Assembly (NCBI GenBank): GCA_947489315.1
Contig: CANLCX010000003.1
Span: forward strand, 310,001 to 374,000
Source: an uncultured Sphingomonadaceae bacterium
GTDB taxonomy: Bacteria > Pseudomonadota > Alphaproteobacteria > Sphingomonadales > Sphingomonadaceae
Direction: 5' to 3'
DNA length: 64,000 bases
Shown: positions 62,456-64,000 of the stretch, in pieces
Layout of the letters: every line of letters begins with the position of its first letter
Position numbering within the stretch: the stretch's first letter is position 1
Program-made: the position numbers and the translations under genes
The notes under the pieces: generated by a model
Database searches by the model: none
Told to the model about the DNA's origin: nothing
The model's input: the letters and a program-made list of their open reading frames with translations, nothing else

Positions 62456-63061
62456 TCATTCCACTTGGCGGGCGGAATACCATATTGCGCAACCGGCGAA
62501 AAATGTTGCAATTGCTCCGCTTGCGCCAGCCAGTGGCACTGCACCCAGCCCCAAACGCACGGCGGCCACATTTAAGGCGATCGCGATTACTCCGGCGATC
62601 AAACTGACCAAGCCGACCACTCGGCCAATGGTCTCGCCATTGCGGAATAGCGATAGCCCGAAAAACACAGCAGCCAATCCCAGAACGACCTTGGCCAAAT
62701 AATAGAACAGAAATGATCCGGCCAGCACCGTGCCCATAAGCGGCGCAAACTCTTCGCCGGCCTTGGTCGCTGGCAGAAACATAGACAGTCCAATGCCAGA
62801 TTGGACCATGTTTACCAATCCGGCCACTACCAGTGCAGACCAACCCAACTGCATATCCGAAGATCGGACCAGGCCAACGAGCGAGGCGATAGCAATGGCG
62901 GTAAATAACAGCAGTTCGATGGTCCAGATTGTCGATCGCAGAGGCCAACCTTCGACAATCCCGACACCGCTGAGGGTCATTGTATAAATTATCTGTGAAA
63001 TCACGGTGAGCAGAAGCATAATCGACATAAATGTTGCTATTTGTCGCATTGTCTGGGGCAT
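62456..63061 (-). CDS. Polytopic membrane protein of unknown function
   Basis: The product has 201 residues from ATG 63061, where GGAGAAATC gives a good ribosome site. Six hydrophobic stretches are visible (FMSIMLLLTVISQIIYTM, TIELLLFTAIAIASLVGLV, ALVVAGLVNMVQSGIGL, VLAGSFLFYYLAKVVLGL, VGLVSLIAGVIAIALNVAA, ASGAIATFFAGCAIWYSA). No family or catalytic motif is recognised. Confidence 0.75.
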   Translation of the reverse strand: MPQTMRQIATFMSIMLLLTVISQIIYTMTLSGVGIVEGWPLRSTIWTIELLLFTAIAIASLVGLVRSSDMQLGWSALVVAGLVNMVQSGIGLSMFLPATKAGEEFAPLMGTVLAGSFLFYYLAKVVLGLAAVFFGLSLFRNGETIGRVVGLVSLIAGVIAIALNVAAVRLGLGAVPLAGASGAIATFFAGCAIWYSARQVE

Positions 63062-63610
63062 GATTTCTCCGGAATCTAAGGAATATCGATTGCTGTTCGA
63101 TCTGATACGCAAACTGGTTACAACAGAAGCAAATATAAATACCGGGTCGCTCTTGCACTGGCGATGAGCGAAGATTGTTTAGCTCGTGGACATAGCTTCC
63201 AAGCATCACGTTATCGCAATGCCCACCGAAACAATAAGGCGGAGCTTGCCATTGGTGCGATAATGTCGGTTTTTGCGACGAAGCCGCCATCAGGTGATTG
63301 TGTGTAAATTGTCGAGCCAGAAGGCGACCCAAAGGAAGGAAACTTCATTTCCCATTTAGCAGCTATTGTGAGCTGATATTTTCCGGCTCGACAAACATAT
63401 AAACAACTATTGGTCGAGGAGTATAATCTGCCTGTTAGGCCGTAGTAAGATCGAGCAACAAGGCAGACGAAGGCTCGCGGCAACATGCAAGGTCCGCTTT
63501 TGGGATATTTTCAACGTTCCGATATTGACGCCATTTCAAATCAAAGCTTTCCTACATATTACCAAATAGGTTATTATATGTGTTTCAAAACACCAAATAT
63601 GGAGATATTT
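63062..63610. other. Intergenic stretch without a recognisable gene
   Basis: About 550 bases between the divergent membrane-protein and DNA-binding-protein genes. A minus-strand open frame at 63211-63486 lacks a ribosome site and has no family mark. AT-rich sequence before 63600 probably holds the promoter of the next gene. Nothing else was seen. Confidence 0.5.
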
Positions 63611-64000
63611 ATGACCGCCTCATCCCCTGAACATAACGAACAGTCCCTGCCCGAACCCACAAAGCGGCCACAGCATAATGGCTGGAGCAAAGCCAAAATG
63701 CGGACCTTTCTCGAAGCGCTGGCGGCTTGCGGATCGGTTACGGCGGCGGCCAAGTCTGTCTATATGTCACGCGACAGCGCTTATAAGCTGCGCGCGCGCT
63801 TAATGGGTACGCCGTTTGATTTGGCCTGGGAGGCAGCGCTGGAAAACGGTATGCGGCAAGTGGCCCATGAAGCGCTTGACCGCGCGATTAACGGCGTGAT
63901 GCAGCCGGTTTTCTGGAAAGGCGAGCAGATTGGCGAGAAGCGCGTGTTCAATGAAAATCTGACCAAGTTCATATTGACCAATCCCTCGCGCATCGGGCGC
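63611..64000 (+). CDS. Putative helix-turn-helix DNA-binding protein, partial (cut by window end)
   Basis: The frame is open from ATG 63611 (GGAGATATTT upstream) to the window edge, 130 residues. KMRTFLEALAACGSVTAAAKSVYMSRDSAYKLRARL is a helix-turn-helix of the type seen in small terminase-like or resolvase-like proteins; later residues (VMQPVFWKGEQIGEKRVFNE) are typical of a conserved sphingomonad family with no assigned function. Confidence 0.75.
   Translation, partial: MTASSPEHNEQSLPEPTKRPQHNGWSKAKMRTFLEALAACGSVTAAAKSVYMSRDSAYKLRARLMGTPFDLAWEAALENGMRQVAHEALDRAINGVMQPVFWKGEQIGEKRVFNENLTKFILTNPSRIGR

Noticed and set aside
63211-63486. 91-codon minus-strand open frame near the right end
   Set aside because: No ribosome site or family mark; possible but unsupported, so left as intergenic.
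1-64000. CRISPR arrays, rRNA, tRNA, prophage or insertion-sequence transposase
   Set aside because: No regularly spaced repeats, no recognisable RNA gene sequence, and no transposase or integrase motif were found on reading both strands; short tRNAs could be missed without a covariance search.

Overview
The window reads as chromosome of an alphaproteobacterium of the order Sphingomonadales (sphingomonad-like, possibly a marine Parasphingorhabdus/Sphingorhabdus relative; genus is inference). Reasons: a SciP (CtrA-antagonist) gene, four TonB-linked outer-membrane gene sets, an UrcA-family protein, a zwf-pgl-edd-glk-eda Entner-Doudoroff operon, frequent TTG/GTG starts and moderate GC. No rRNA, tRNA, CRISPR array or insertion sequence was recognised.

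1-19 kb: a catabolic cluster that looks steroid-directed. The diagnostic gene is a ketosteroid delta-isomerase (6769-7143) with Tyr14, Asp38 and Asp99 in the textbook positions. Around it lie E1 alpha/beta of a 2-oxoacid dehydrogenase with a freestanding lipoyl protein, two MDR reductases, a pair of adjacent acyl-CoA dehydrogenases (probably one heteromer) plus a third, a DUF35/thiolase pair, a limonene-epoxide-hydrolase-like protein, three SDR dehydrogenases, a TonB receptor and a LuxR-type regulator cut by the left edge. A nucleoside transporter and a CDP-alcohol phosphotransferase follow.

19-29 kb: a DedA/TVP38-flavin disulfide reductase fusion, then a decayed plant-polysaccharide/xylose locus: GH5 and GH3 genes that lost their 5' ends and are fused head to head, an HD-GYP phosphodiesterase, intact xylA, a broken xylB, a LacI regulator and a frameshifted sugar transporter.

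29-36 kb: the Entner-Doudoroff operon (edd apparently starts at ATA), an aldose-epimerase-like gene and a small lipoprotein. Three GACAAC(G/C)TTG-type palindromes suggest that the LacI protein links the sugar locus to this operon.

36-47 kb: sigma factor/FecR/TonB receptor, a large autotransporter, and then the most interesting locus: three small Sec-exported proteins sharing an asparagine/NTG motif, two of them with LRGG double-glycine sites, around a periplasmic C39 peptidase. With the coiled-coil beta-barrel protein and Crp regulator at 53.6-55.9 kb this resembles a divergent Fap-like functional amyloid system.

46-64 kb: a deleted DUF2235 pseudogene, a second TonB receptor/LuxR regulator pair paralogous to the left-end pair, two small twin LuxR-HTH proteins, a SARP-like/hydrolase fusion, a beta-lactamase-fold esterase, sciP, an Lrp regulator divergent from an indoleamine 2,3-dioxygenase, a TANGO2-like protein, a Tat-exported nitroreductase-like protein, a membrane protein, and a DNA-binding protein cut by the right edge.
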